Source of the DNA: an uncultured Saprospiraceae bacterium
GTDB lineage: Bacteria > Bacteroidota > Bacteroidia > Chitinophagales > Saprospiraceae
DNA: 64,000 nucleotides
Direction: 5' to 3'
NCBI GenBank assembly: GCA_905480605.1
Contig: CAJQRD010000001.1
Coordinates: 83,915-147,914, forward strand
A model generated the notes under the pieces. It was not told where the DNA came from. It did not search any database and saw only the letters and a program-made list of their open reading frames with translations. Position 1 is the first letter of the stretch. Each line of letters begins with the position of its first letter. Of this stretch, positions 21,501 to 30,588 are shown one piece after another. Position numbers and translations under genes: made by a program.

Positions 21501-22194
21501 CCATAAGTCCGAAGTTTTGTAACCCCGAATAGGAGATTACTGCTGGGTCCCACATAAAACTACCTTGAAAGGTTTCAACATCTGTAAAGTTGGTTACTGT
21601 CAATGGTATACATATAGAAGAACCAGCTTCCACAGTAGAATCACTGAAGATAAGACCAATGTCATTTCCTGAGCTTACACAACCGGCACCAGGTAACATT
21701 ACTGGGACAGTGTTTGCACTAGCGCCAATATCACTAAAATTAGAATCAATTACCTCTATAGAAAGATTTTCAGGATTTGTTAATATAATCTCTGTCTCAT
21801 CGCACTCGCTACCGACTTGATTAAACCTCATTGTAAATAAAAGATGGTCATCAGGTAATGATTGTCCTGCACTTGTGAACCATGAGAGATTTACACGCCC
21901 TTTTGTGCCAGTCATCGTTTCACTTGGAAGCGTCAAAGAGGATCTACTAAAGTCCAACAAAGATGTTGAAACATTAAAGAGGCTATCAACTTCCAGCACT
22001 AGTGAATCCCATGCAACAGCAAATTGTACACTAAAAAGTCCATTAAAATCAGACGCTCTTACATCAATATCGTAAGGTTGCCCAGCCATTGGTTCTGAAT
22101 TAGCATCGTATTGCACTTGCAATTGAGATTGAAGAGCAATCCCTTGCAAAAAGAAAAAAGCAAAAAATATGTAGAAACTGTACCTCTTTATCAT
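18559..22194 (-). CDS. Large secreted protein with cohesin-like domains, SprB-type repeats and gliding-motility C-terminal domain
   Basis: The 1211-residue protein has a signal peptide (FYIFFAFFFLQGIALQSQ, about 7-24). Three cohesin-like domains follow (about 25-165, 175-320, 325-475). Each has a strand like FSVQFAVAWDSLVLEVDSL, FQGSFMWDPAVISYSGLQN or GMQYTMQWDPNVLTYNRVE. Residues about 480-1120 hold Cys-containing SprB/PKD-like repeats (GNGGETISYS..., GGAGGYVYQWFYNGNLIATTQDLSG, DLVCPDDGQSNGSILAAVSGGAGNY). Residues about 1127-1211 are the type B (gliding-associated) C-terminal domain: RRVITPNGDGANEALTIGC ... IFDRYSRLVFES ... LPQGAYYWVLR. Type B cargo is exported by T9SS with a dedicated PorP/SprF partner, and such a gene follows directly. 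A role in adhesion or gliding is inferred. Confidence 0.9.
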   Translation of the reverse strand: MIKRYSFYIFFAFFFLQGIALQSQLQVQYDANSEPMAGQPYDIDVRASDFNGLFSVQFAVAWDSLVLEVDSLFNVSTSLLDFSRSSLTLPSETMTGTKGRVNLSWFTSAGQSLPDDHLLFTMRFNQVGSECDETEIILTNPENLSIEVIDSNFSDIGASANTVPVMLPGAGCVSSGNDIGLIFSDSTVEAGSSICIPLTVTNFTDVETFQGSFMWDPAVISYSGLQNFGLMGLSAATFNVSMATDGTISFLWFDNTGSTPANIADGGTAFEICFDVVGSDGDMTILKPFDGIVPIQISSPSPVGVREVDLFDGKITIGTEVGPRDLFSIEAENVTVSSMDTEVCVDFSTQNFTDIAGMQYTMQWDPNVLTYNRVETTDSEFASSFAAADNDKLRYVWTHSNGTGLSQADGTVIYSVCFDIVADCDNTTDDSIVSDIAFIAEPSRPIEITDNTFTALADSDVNLVDGSVTISCNAGCVETITDVRCFGESNGAINLNIFGGSSPYSVDWDPGATENGVISNTLLVGQSSGIYTAFITDNSGNAFECGPYTISQPDELILTVNVGTTVTTSVSGGNGGETISYSDSNFDPNNPQDGTYTVTATDSRGCTDIQNFTIGDPPCDIAISNITIFSASCIADGRIIVTCTGGSGDYEITSNPQLTFDASGEATAPAGTYVITCTDSNDSACFVSETRTVLSVPVPLVASVTGTMPATCNQANGMISTMISGGCPPFTISVELNGSNNVQPHNDSNKYEAGTYTVRFTDSAGGLVEATAVITSSAGNDIDISNITVDPSPCSGMDGQATFTVTGGCGSTTCQVSINGGAPQACNLVTNNTGTLTGTFPIGNHTITFTDTETGSSDTQPFSIVASPNGLVVTVASAQLPTIDINVSGGAGGYVYQWFYNGNLIATTQDLSGLQDAGAYTVIVQDANGCTVNLEITIFTSGDLGLIVDLVRTPFSGFATPCAEGDCMGVISGIIQAPAPASPPFTITLTDSGANSTEFIFNNDGDFTIDGLCADSYDISLVDNAGGIFSVENSTVITAPPAISIGADPNDLVCPDDGQSNGSILAAVSGGAGNYTLNWSPDALNDPFPTFLVEDLSPGMYTLSVTDDNSCEAEFTFDLLTTCTGAECFQGRRVITPNGDGANEALTIGCSENAQIAIFDRYSRLVFESSNYANNWNGIDMDNIELPQGAYYWVLRTSTNTYKGTVTLLRD

Positions 22195-22216
22195 GTGTAG
22201 AGTTTTAAGTAATGTG

Positions 22217-22246
22217 CAAAGTTAATAATATCCCCATGTATTGGGG
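22217..22246 (-). promoter_or_regulatory. Candidate -7 box plus inverted-repeat operator for the gliding-type cargo operon
   Basis: Minus-strand TAACTTTG (22224-22217) matches TAnnTTTG, 23 nt before the start codon. Seven bases upstream lies a perfect inverted repeat, CCCCA-N5-TGGGG (22246-22232), where a -33 TTG would begin to be expected. No TTG is present. The arrangement would fit a promoter that needs an activator, which is inference. Confidence 0.4.
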
Positions 22247-22641
22247 TGGTAATAACTATTAAATTGACAGAGACTGCAAAAATAAGGTTTATAAACAATG
22301 AATACCTAATTTTCACTGTCAAAATATATAATTTTTTTAAATAAAAAAACGTACGTAACCAATTACTAGACAGCAACTTTAAACATTAAAAAAAATAAAT
22401 ATATAATTATATGATCCTAAAGTTACTTATCAAAGAAATCTAATTACAACTAATACTTCGAAAACATCCATAAATCATACCAAATTAATCCTATTTCAAT
22501 ATGTAAATTGTTATTAGCATTGCATATCAACCTAAACGAAAAAAATTACTAAGCCGCTGTCTTAACTTATTAGTCAAATAAATAATAAGAAATATGAACT
22601 AATTATTCCCCTTGAGACTTAACTTTGCTGAAGATAACTTC

Positions 22642-22649
22642 TATTTTTG
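22642..22649 (+). promoter_or_regulatory. Candidate -7 box for the FG-GAP lipoprotein gene
   Basis: TATTTTTG is an exact TAnnTTTG match, 24 nt before the ATG at 22674. A TTTG at 22624-22627 is only 14 nt upstream, shorter than usual. Confidence 0.4.
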
Positions 22650-22673
22650 TGCCATTAATATTAGACTTTTGAT

Positions 22674-25600
22674 ATGAATAAATTAACTTTTAAGTATTTA
22701 ACACTGCTTGGTATTTTATTTTTTTATGGCTGTGGAAATGAAAAGGAGAGCCACTCAGATTCTTCGATTGCTAAAACAGAATCGAATGAAGGATTTGATA
22801 TAATAGGCTCTTCAAAAACAGGTATTACATTTCAAAACAAATTAAGCGACGACCCCCTTTCGGACAAGAATGTACTTTCCTACAGGCACTACTTCAATGG
22901 TGCTGGTGTCGGTGTTGCAGACTTCAACAATGATGGTCTACAAGATGTCTTTTTTACAGGTAATGAAGCTAAAAATGAATTATACATTAACAAAGGTGAT
23001 CTGAAATTCGAAAAGCTTGGAGAAAATGCAGGTTTAAACAAAAATAAGGTATGGTCATCAGGCGTGTCAATCATCGATATTAACTCTGATGGCTTTCAAG
23101 ATATATATGTATGCCAACAAGGACCATATCAAGAAAGTGAAAGAAAAAATCTATTCTATATCAACAATGGAGATTTAACATTTACTGAATCTGCAAAGGA
23201 AATGGGTTTAGACGATGGAAACTATAGTACACAAGCTGTCTTTCTTGACTTTGACAAAGACGGTGATTTAGATTGTTACATTCTTAACGAGTCAAAATAT
23301 GCAGGTGTCATTTTAAAAACCGTATATGAAGATTTAAAAGAAGAAGGCAATTTGAGAAAAGCAAGCGGCAAACTTTTCAGGAATGACGGAAATTTAAAAT
23401 TTACGGATATTACCAAAGATTCAGGAGTGCTTAACTACGGTTACGGTTTGGGAATAGCTGTTTCTGACTTCAACAATGATAATTGGCCAGATATTTATGT
23501 TGCCAATGATTATACAGTACCTGATTTTATGTACATAAACCAAAGAGATGGAACATTCAAGGAGTCAATAAAAGACTACACCAGACAATTGTCTTATTTT
23601 GGAATGGGATGCGACGTTGCAGATATTAATAATGACGGCCTTGTGGACATTGGGGTAGTTGACATGGCTGCAGAAGACCACTTAAGAGACAAAACACTTA
23701 TGGCTGGAATGGACATAGATTTATTTCACTATTACTTTAATGAAAGAAAATACCAGCTGCAATATATGTTTAATAGCTTGCAATTAAACAATGGCAATGG
23801 AACCTTCTCAAACATTGCCGCAATGGCTGGAGTACTCAAGTCAGATTGGAGTTGGGCAGCTCTATTCTCAGACTTTAATCTAGATGGATTTAAGGACTAC
23901 TATGTATGTAACGGTTTCAGAAGATACTCCCGTGACAATGATTTTATGATAGCAATGGGTAAGACCAGGAAGGAAAACAATGGAGTAATTCCAATGGATA
24001 AAAGAACGGAGTTATATAACATGATGCCCGAAATAAAACTTAATAATAAGTTATATATAAATGACGGAAATTTACACTTCAATGATAATGACGAATCATT
24101 TAGTCATCCAAAGTTGTCAACTTATTCATATGGTGTAGCGCAAGGAGATTTTGACAATGACGGAGACATGGACTTAATTGTTAGCAATATAGATCAACCT
24201 GTATTGTTCTTAAAAAACAACGCAAGAGAGAGTACAAATAATAACTATTTAAAAATATCATTGGTCGAAACTAGCGTTCCAAAAAAACAATATTCGAAAA
24301 TTCGTATATTTTATGGAGATAAGCAGCAGATGCAAGAATATAGCTTCGTCAGAGGATATGAATCAACAATGCAAGAATGTCTAAACTTTGGACTATCAGA
24401 TGTAAGTAAAATTGACAAACTTACTATTGAGTGGCCAGATGGAAACTTACAAACATTGACTAACATTGATGTTAATCAGCATTTAAAAATTAAGTACAAA
24501 AAGGAAAAAAACATCACTGAAGAAACATTGCCAAAAAAACTATTTACCCAGAGTACGTCAAAAGAAAAAGGTATTAACTTCAAACACATTGAAAACAATT
24601 TCGATGACTTTATAAAAGAAATTTTATTACCTCAAAGACAAACTGCATTTGGACCGGCATTGGCATCAGCTGATATAAACAACGATGGTCTAGATGATGT
24701 ATTTATTGGCGGTGCAAAAGGTCAGGCTGGCCAACTTTATTTACAAGGGAAAGACGGAAGTTTTTCTCTTTATCCAAGTCAACCTTGGACAAATGAGGCT
24801 GCGAGTGAAGATGTTTCTGCTGTGTTTTTAGATGTAAACACGGATGGCTTTAAGGATCTAATTGTTTTAAGTGGCGGATCAGGTGATTTCGAAAATCAAC
24901 CACATTTATTGCTAGATAGATTTTATGCCAATAATGGTAAAGGTGCATTTTTTAGGATAGGTAATGTTTTGCCAGAATCCAATACTGCCTCATATGACAT
25001 TATTGTAGAAAACATAGATGATGATCCTCAATTGGAGATCATGATAATAGGAGCCGCCAAAGCAGGAAAATACCCACAAAAAGAAAACACAATCATCTAT
25101 GATTATGTAAAAAACACATACGTTGATATAACAGATAAAATTGTACCTGACTTAAACAAAACAAGCGGTTTGATTAGGTCTGCAAGCTGGTCAGATGTCA
25201 ATGGCGACGGTAAAAAAGATTTAATAACCGTTGGTGAATGGCAAAACCCACAATTGTTTCTTTATGAAAACGGAACGTATGTAAATAAATCTGAAGAATG
25301 GAATTTAACTGATCATAATGGATGGTGGCGATCAGTTAGTTCGGGAGATTTTGACAAAGATGGCGATATCGATTTTATCATCGGAAACGTGGGTAAAAAC
25401 TTTAAACAAAAAGCGTCAAAAGACTATCCACTATATTTATACTCTAATGATTTTGATAACAATGGAACACTTGATTGTGTTTTGGCAAAACCCTACAAAG
25501 GCAAAGTAGTTCCGGCAAGGGGGAAAGAATGTAGTACTCAGCAGATGCCATTTGTCAGTGAAAAATTTGAAACCTATGCTGCATTTGCCTCGGCAAGTGT

Positions 25601-26021
25601 TGAAGATATTTATGGTAAAGAAAAATTGGATGCAGGCATCAAGCTTAAAGCGAATACTTTTTATTCATATATCTTGCGCAACAACGGGAGCTCGTTTGAA
25701 TTTGAAAAACTTCCTGCGCTTGCACAGATTTCCCCAATCAATGACATAGAGGTTATTGATATCAATAAGGACGGATATGAAGATCTACTTATAGTCGGAA
25801 ATGATTACAATACTGAATATGAAACGCCTAGATTAGATGCAGGTAATGGTTTGGTGTTAATCAATAATAAAAAAGGTCAGTTTAAAGGATTAACCATACA
25901 AGAATCTGGTGTTTTTTGTCCTAAAGATGCAAAACGCATTGCATTGCTAAATAGTAATAATAAGAAAATTATCATCGTAGCAAACAACAATGATTTCCCG
26001 GACATTTTAGAATTAGATTAA
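22674..26021 (+). CDS. FG-GAP/VCBS repeat lipoprotein with ASPIC/UnbV domain
   Basis: The 1115-residue protein has a lipoprotein signal with lipobox FYGC (lipidated Cys about residue 20). Residues about 75-510 hold at least seven FG-GAP/VCBS repeats with Ca-binding cores: VADFNNDGLQDVFF, DINSDGFQDIYV, DFDKDGDLDCYI, DFNNDNWPDIYV, DINNDGLVDIGV, GDFDNDGDMDLIV. An ASPIC/UnbV segment (about 545-610: VRGYESTMQECLNFGLS ... IEWPDGNLQTL) follows. A second set of FG-GAP repeats (DINNDGLDDVFIGGA, DVNGDGKKDLITVG, DFDKDGDIDFIIGN, DINKDGYEDLLIVG) runs to the end. The fold is expected to be beta-propeller-like and surface-attached. In Bacteroidota such proteins often accompany glycan-uptake loci, but no SusC/SusD pair is adjacent here. 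Convergent with the next surface gene, sharing a terminator. Confidence 0.9.
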   Translation: MNKLTFKYLTLLGILFFYGCGNEKESHSDSSIAKTESNEGFDIIGSSKTGITFQNKLSDDPLSDKNVLSYRHYFNGAGVGVADFNNDGLQDVFFTGNEAKNELYINKGDLKFEKLGENAGLNKNKVWSSGVSIIDINSDGFQDIYVCQQGPYQESERKNLFYINNGDLTFTESAKEMGLDDGNYSTQAVFLDFDKDGDLDCYILNESKYAGVILKTVYEDLKEEGNLRKASGKLFRNDGNLKFTDITKDSGVLNYGYGLGIAVSDFNNDNWPDIYVANDYTVPDFMYINQRDGTFKESIKDYTRQLSYFGMGCDVADINNDGLVDIGVVDMAAEDHLRDKTLMAGMDIDLFHYYFNERKYQLQYMFNSLQLNNGNGTFSNIAAMAGVLKSDWSWAALFSDFNLDGFKDYYVCNGFRRYSRDNDFMIAMGKTRKENNGVIPMDKRTELYNMMPEIKLNNKLYINDGNLHFNDNDESFSHPKLSTYSYGVAQGDFDNDGDMDLIVSNIDQPVLFLKNNARESTNNNYLKISLVETSVPKKQYSKIRIFYGDKQQMQEYSFVRGYESTMQECLNFGLSDVSKIDKLTIEWPDGNLQTLTNIDVNQHLKIKYKKEKNITEETLPKKLFTQSTSKEKGINFKHIENNFDDFIKEILLPQRQTAFGPALASADINNDGLDDVFIGGAKGQAGQLYLQGKDGSFSLYPSQPWTNEAASEDVSAVFLDVNTDGFKDLIVLSGGSGDFENQPHLLLDRFYANNGKGAFFRIGNVLPESNTASYDIIVENIDDDPQLEIMIIGAAKAGKYPQKENTIIYDYVKNTYVDITDKIVPDLNKTSGLIRSASWSDVNGDGKKDLITVGEWQNPQLFLYENGTYVNKSEEWNLTDHNGWWRSVSSGDFDKDGDIDFIIGNVGKNFKQKASKDYPLYLYSNDFDNNGTLDCVLAKPYKGKVVPARGKECSTQQMPFVSEKFETYAAFASASVEDIYGKEKLDAGIKLKANTFYSYILRNNGSSFEFEKLPALAQISPINDIEVIDINKDGYEDLLIVGNDYNTEYETPRLDAGNGLVLINNKKGQFKGLTIQESGVFCPKDAKRIALLNSNNKKIIIVANNNDFPDILELD

Positions 26022-26059
26022 GGATTAAGTAAACATAGAGATCAATTGACCCTAAAAGA

Positions 26060-26096
26060 AAAAAGGCTGAAGTCAAACAAATGACTCAGCCTTTTT
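26060..26096. terminator. Bidirectional Rho-independent terminator
   Basis: AAAAAGGCTGAAGTCA (26060-26075) pairs with TGACTCAGCCTTTTT (26082-26096), a 15-bp stem with one bulged A. The A and T runs at the two ends allow it to stop both converging genes. Confidence 0.92.
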
Positions 26097-26115
26097 ATAT
26101 AGTTTTGATCAATTA

Positions 26116-29100
26116 TTATTTTATTAAAATCATCTTTTTCGTAGAAGAAAAATATTCAGAGTTTAATTGATAATAATAGATTCCGTTTCCATTAAGATCA
26201 TTGGCATTTACCATGACTCTATTGATTCCTTTATCGTAAGTGTTTCTATATACTTTAACTACTTTTCCACTTGGGTCATAAATGGTTACGCTTGCATCAG
26301 ATTTTTCAACAAACTCAAACTCTATACTTGTGGCACCATTAAATGGATTCGGTGCATTTTGATACAATTTGTTTTCAAGATTCAAAGCCTTACGATCAAG
26401 ATCTATATTTAGAACATCAAGATTATCTGTATACATTTCTGAATTGAAAACTTCCTTATTTACTATAAATGCATTGTTTTGAATGTCAGAACCGGACCTA
26501 ACTGTCAAGTAAAATAATACCTCACCTTCTTGTGCATTTATGGCTTGCTCACCTACCCAAGATATTTTCAATACACCATCTTCAGTTAAGTTATATATAT
26601 CTGAACTGACATCCAAGATACCAGATTCCACATCAACTATTTCAATATCATTATAATACAATGACAACGCCAATTGCATACCTGCTATCGATTGGTTATC
26701 TTCAAAGTAGAATGGTATTCTATATTCTTTGCTTTGATTTGTGTTTATAACATCATGTGCTAACGTTACATTATCAAAGCTTCTTGAATTAATATCTGCA
26801 GAACTGCTTGACAATACATATGTATTGTTCACATCACCTACTTTTACTCCAATAAAATTGTTATTTACCATATCACTTTCAAGACTATTGATTTCGAGCT
26901 TTTCTCGGATAGGCCAAGGATTTAGAATATCTACAAAAGTTTGAGATTTATCAATATATTTCCAACTTTCATTTTGGGGAAGTTCACTATAAATACCCAG
27001 GATAAGTTTTCTCAATTCGATCAAATCAATAGCCGTGACATCCTGACTGTTATTGGCATCGGCAGCCACCATTTGATATGCAGAATTTAGCGGCTGTAAG
27101 CCTAGTATATGTCTTTGTATTAATACTAAATCAAGAGTTGATACTCCATTTAAATAATCGTCTTTACTTACAATATTTAGTCTGTAACTATTAGCCTCCT
27201 CTTGGTTTCTAAATACGTAGTCTCCATTAGAATCTGTACTGGAAAATGATCTAGTTTCATCACTCATTTTCAGCAATGATACTTCCACATTTTGTAGGAT
27301 CTCATTAAACTCAGTTTTGACATTTCCTGCTATCATCATTCCTGAAGTATCAGGGCAAATATCATTATTCGCCTGGATAACCATAGTTGTAACACAGAAG
27401 TCTTGATTCCCAGAGTCATCAGTAAACCATATTCTAAATGTTTGCTCTCCTAAATCATCACAAGTAAAACGCATTGAAGTTGCAGACAAATCAATTGGAT
27501 CAAATGATATATCGAGATTTGAATCACAATTATCTTGAGTTCCTAAATCAAAATCGTTCGCCCATATTTCCAAAAATGGTTCATCTAATACATTCACCGG
27601 AGGAGTCAATGCTGTTGAAATACCAGATCGACAATAAGGAACAGGCGATTTGTTGTCCTCAATAGTAACATCGAAACTGCATGTTGATAAATTACCACAT
27701 AATCCTTCGGCTGCCCAAGTAATTGTATAGACTCCAGCTGTTAAAGTTTCATTTGTAATATTGCCATATCCTGATGAAGTAACTAACCCATTTAAAGTAA
27801 TTTCATACGCCACTTCTGACGCTTCAATTTCTTCTTGAAGACACAAATCAAATGCAGTTGGAGCTTCAAAATTGGCTATATATTCGCAATTATTTGTCAC
27901 TACTCCAAAGGTTGTATCCTGTTGGCAATTTGTCAACTCAGGACCTTCTATACTTTGAACTTTTATAATTTGATTTCTTGACCAAATTCCTTGTCCTGGA
28001 TTGTTGTTAGAGTCATATAAACAGAAATCAATAACAGTCCATGTTCTGATAACTTTTATACAGTAGCCAGACACATCATCAAAAATTCTATCCTTATATG
28101 AATAAGATAGCTGTGCACAAATTGGTGCTTCATCTACTGGCACTCCATTGTATAGCACCGCATCATTAAGATCAGTTGCATAATTCGAACACGATGCATC
28201 ATCTCTATCAGCAGGCCATGTAAAACTATTGCTGGTAAGCACAGCATCACTTGTAAAGTTGAATGTTTGTTCACAAGATGTCAATTCTGAAGTTACACCA
28301 GGCAGATCAGCAAACCATCGCCTTGTAATAACACCATCACCACAAATATCATTTATACTCCCAGAATCTTCGTATCTCAATTCTATATTACCACATCCTC
28401 CTTCAACAATTGGTATTCCAGTAACATCTGTTGAATCAATCATTGCAGCTTCTGTACAATTAAAATTCCAAACCAACTGAGGGCAAGATTCAATAGCCAA
28501 GCCCGTTTTATCTTGAACAAGTACTACTACAGAACACGTATTTGTCAAGCCACTTTCATCCGTAACTCTAAGTGTAACACCCATCGTTAAACCACCTTCT
28601 TGGCAGCAGAAAGAAATGAAATCACTGAATTCCAAATCATTATTACTGTACTCAGGAAGATCAGCACAATACGTTGTATCTTTTTTCAAGGACAAAGTAA
28701 CAGGTCCACCACATTCATCATAAGACCCATCATCTATCGCTTCTGGATAAAGTCTACCCCATCCATTATCAGCAATTGATACAGCAGTGAATTGATCACA
28801 AACTATCACAGGAGCTGCATCATCTCTCACAATAATTATGAATGTTTCTTCAGTTTCATTTCCACATTCATCTGTGAAAATATATTTTATTGTGTTGTTC
28901 CCACTTTGCAACTGATCAGCTCTGAAAACATTGTTTCCTCTATTTTCAGCATTTAGGTAATCAGGATCAAAATTTTGAGGATCTGATTCCAAACCAGGCA
29001 AGTAAATTACATTTATAGTAAGATTACTTAAATCCGAACAATCGGAAAGGTCCTTTACACCAGTTATATGAGAAGTATCAAGTGGCATAAAATCAACAAC

Positions 29101-30489
29101 ACCTTTACAATCCCTGTCCGTACTAAACACTAAGCTATCATCTGGCACCATGAACGAAGGAGCAACATTATCTTCAACTTTTATTGTTTGGTAACTTTGA
29201 GCATATTCGGCAGTACACCAATCAAGAACTGTCCAACGTCTTAATATTTTAATTGTGTTGATACCACATAAACTAAAAGTATCATCAGCAAAGGTCACAT
29301 TCATTCTGCAAAGGCCTTCGTCTTCAATATATAAACCATCCAATAAAGGTTGTCCTGTATTGGCAGGGCTCAAGTCCAAAAGACCATTGGTTAAGATACT
29401 TGGATCTGTGCATGAAAAATCCATATTGACAGGAAATTCAACTTCTGACAATTCTTTCTTTTCAAAATAAATTGAGAAGTCACAGAGGTCAGTACTTAAT
29501 CCTGCATCATCCCTTGTAAAGTATTCAATATCTCTTTGTGCAGTAATCCCATCTATACATTCAATACTATTTGTTTCATCCCTGTTGATAATAACTTCAA
29601 CATTTGGATCACAATTATCACTTTGTTGGAATTTGTAAAAAGAAACTGTATTAAATTCCATGCAGACACCAGCAGCAATAGCCGCTTGATTTGCGGGTGT
29701 ATTCTCAATTACTAAAGTTACAGAGGCTCCAAGGTTTGTATTAAGAGCCTGGACCCCTTGAACTTCTCCAGTGTATACATCTGTATTTACTGGATCCTCA
29801 TTAAAAGAATATGTATCACCACTTGTCATTATAATACCTGAACCAGATCCTGTCATTGTTGTTAATGGAACATTAATGTCCACAAAGTCAATAACTTCCC
29901 ATTGCTCACAACTTCCAGATCCTGTCAAAGGTGTCATAAGTAAACTGATGGTATTGGGATCCATATCTATATCCGTAGAACCAGAACCAGTACAATAGGT
30001 TAATGTATTCATAGATGTTAAAATCTGTGAAAGATCCTTAGAACAATCAACTGTAAAGTCGTCAATACAAGTTACAGTTGGAGGCAATTTATCTTCAACT
30101 GTAAACCATCCCCAACAAGATATTGTTGTTCCGTTATCATCTAGAAAAGATACACTAGCTTTATAGTCAGCGCCCACAAAAGAGCCATCTATAACTGGAT
30201 AATGTATCTCACCACTAATATCAACTGTAGATTCTAAAAGTATAACATCGCTAGCGGATGAGATAGTAACCATGTAATCACAAGCGTCTCTTTCATCTTC
30301 AAGAATCAAGTCGGGATTTAACTCCGCAAAACATTGATAATCAAGTGAAATTTGGATCCTGTCATTACATCCCAAAGATTGAGGACATTGAGCTGATGCA
30401 TTAAACTGCATCAACAAACAAAACAAAGCCACAGAAAAAATTCTGTAAGCTCCTAAATCTTTTAACCTTGATGAATAATTATTAACCAT
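26116..30489 (-). CDS. Large secreted T9SS surface protein with HYR-like repeats, dockerin-like and cohesin-like domains
   Basis: I start at ATG 30489 (1457 residues). The frame extends upstream only to a TTG at 30516, which would lengthen the signal peptide. Export signal: IFSVALFCLLMQFNASAQ, followed by CPQSLGCNDRIQISLDYQC, closely matching the start of the 1643-residue paralogue. Ig/HYR-like repeats carry linkers such as DKLPPTVTC, DNVAPSF and DDAAPVIVC. The end holds GNVKTEFNEILQNVEVSLL (carboxypeptidase-regulatory-like), a dockerin-like pair (about 1113-1180: STLDLVLIQRHILG, AADANNSQDVTAIDLIELRKLILG), GVKVGDVN, a cohesin-like domain (about 1243-1355) and a T9SS sorting domain (LYQNAPNPFNGATSIEFEF ... 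YYYQLNSEYFSSTKKMILIK). Likely an adhesive or structural surface protein. Confidence 0.9.
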   Translation of the reverse strand: MVNNYSSRLKDLGAYRIFSVALFCLLMQFNASAQCPQSLGCNDRIQISLDYQCFAELNPDLILEDERDACDYMVTISSASDVILLESTVDISGEIHYPVIDGSFVGADYKASVSFLDDNGTTISCWGWFTVEDKLPPTVTCIDDFTVDCSKDLSQILTSMNTLTYCTGSGSTDIDMDPNTISLLMTPLTGSGSCEQWEVIDFVDINVPLTTMTGSGSGIIMTSGDTYSFNEDPVNTDVYTGEVQGVQALNTNLGASVTLVIENTPANQAAIAAGVCMEFNTVSFYKFQQSDNCDPNVEVIINRDETNSIECIDGITAQRDIEYFTRDDAGLSTDLCDFSIYFEKKELSEVEFPVNMDFSCTDPSILTNGLLDLSPANTGQPLLDGLYIEDEGLCRMNVTFADDTFSLCGINTIKILRRWTVLDWCTAEYAQSYQTIKVEDNVAPSFMVPDDSLVFSTDRDCKGVVDFMPLDTSHITGVKDLSDCSDLSNLTINVIYLPGLESDPQNFDPDYLNAENRGNNVFRADQLQSGNNTIKYIFTDECGNETEETFIIIVRDDAAPVIVCDQFTAVSIADNGWGRLYPEAIDDGSYDECGGPVTLSLKKDTTYCADLPEYSNNDLEFSDFISFCCQEGGLTMGVTLRVTDESGLTNTCSVVVLVQDKTGLAIESCPQLVWNFNCTEAAMIDSTDVTGIPIVEGGCGNIELRYEDSGSINDICGDGVITRRWFADLPGVTSELTSCEQTFNFTSDAVLTSNSFTWPADRDDASCSNYATDLNDAVLYNGVPVDEAPICAQLSYSYKDRIFDDVSGYCIKVIRTWTVIDFCLYDSNNNPGQGIWSRNQIIKVQSIEGPELTNCQQDTTFGVVTNNCEYIANFEAPTAFDLCLQEEIEASEVAYEITLNGLVTSSGYGNITNETLTAGVYTITWAAEGLCGNLSTCSFDVTIEDNKSPVPYCRSGISTALTPPVNVLDEPFLEIWANDFDLGTQDNCDSNLDISFDPIDLSATSMRFTCDDLGEQTFRIWFTDDSGNQDFCVTTMVIQANNDICPDTSGMMIAGNVKTEFNEILQNVEVSLLKMSDETRSFSSTDSNGDYVFRNQEEANSYRLNIVSKDDYLNGVSTLDLVLIQRHILGLQPLNSAYQMVAADANNSQDVTAIDLIELRKLILGIYSELPQNESWKYIDKSQTFVDILNPWPIREKLEINSLESDMVNNNFIGVKVGDVNNTYVLSSSSADINSRSFDNVTLAHDVINTNQSKEYRIPFYFEDNQSIAGMQLALSLYYNDIEIVDVESGILDVSSDIYNLTEDGVLKISWVGEQAINAQEGEVLFYLTVRSGSDIQNNAFIVNKEVFNSEMYTDNLDVLNIDLDRKALNLENKLYQNAPNPFNGATSIEFEFVEKSDASVTIYDPSGKVVKVYRNTYDKGINRVMVNANDLNGNGIYYYQLNSEYFSSTKKMILIK

Positions 30490-30502
30490 AAGTAAATCAG
30501 TT

Positions 30503-30517
30503 TTTGGCAGAGCCAAA
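30503..30517 (-). promoter_or_regulatory. Short perfect hairpin just before the start codon
   Basis: TTTGGC-N3-GCCAAA forms a 6-bp stem starting 13 nt upstream of ATG 30489. There is no T run, so it is not a terminator. It could affect translation start or be a protein-binding site; function unknown. Confidence 0.35.
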
Positions 30518-30588
30518 GTTTTTGGATTAAACTATTTTTTTTGTTCAGATATAGAAGCGAGGGGACTGCTTCAAAACTTAAATTTTAT

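Larger units (their letters stand above)
22195..22673. other. Divergent promoter region
   Basis: About 480 bp between the gliding-type cargo gene (minus) and the FG-GAP lipoprotein gene (plus). It contains a -7-like box for each gene and a CCCCA-N5-TGGGG inverted repeat, listed separately. No gene or terminator was seen. Confidence 0.55.

Noticed and set aside
30489..30516. Earlier TTG start at 30516 for the 1457-residue surface protein
   Set aside because: The ATG at 30489 gives a shorter, more normal signal-peptide n-region, and the hairpin at 30503-30517 would lie within the coding region otherwise.
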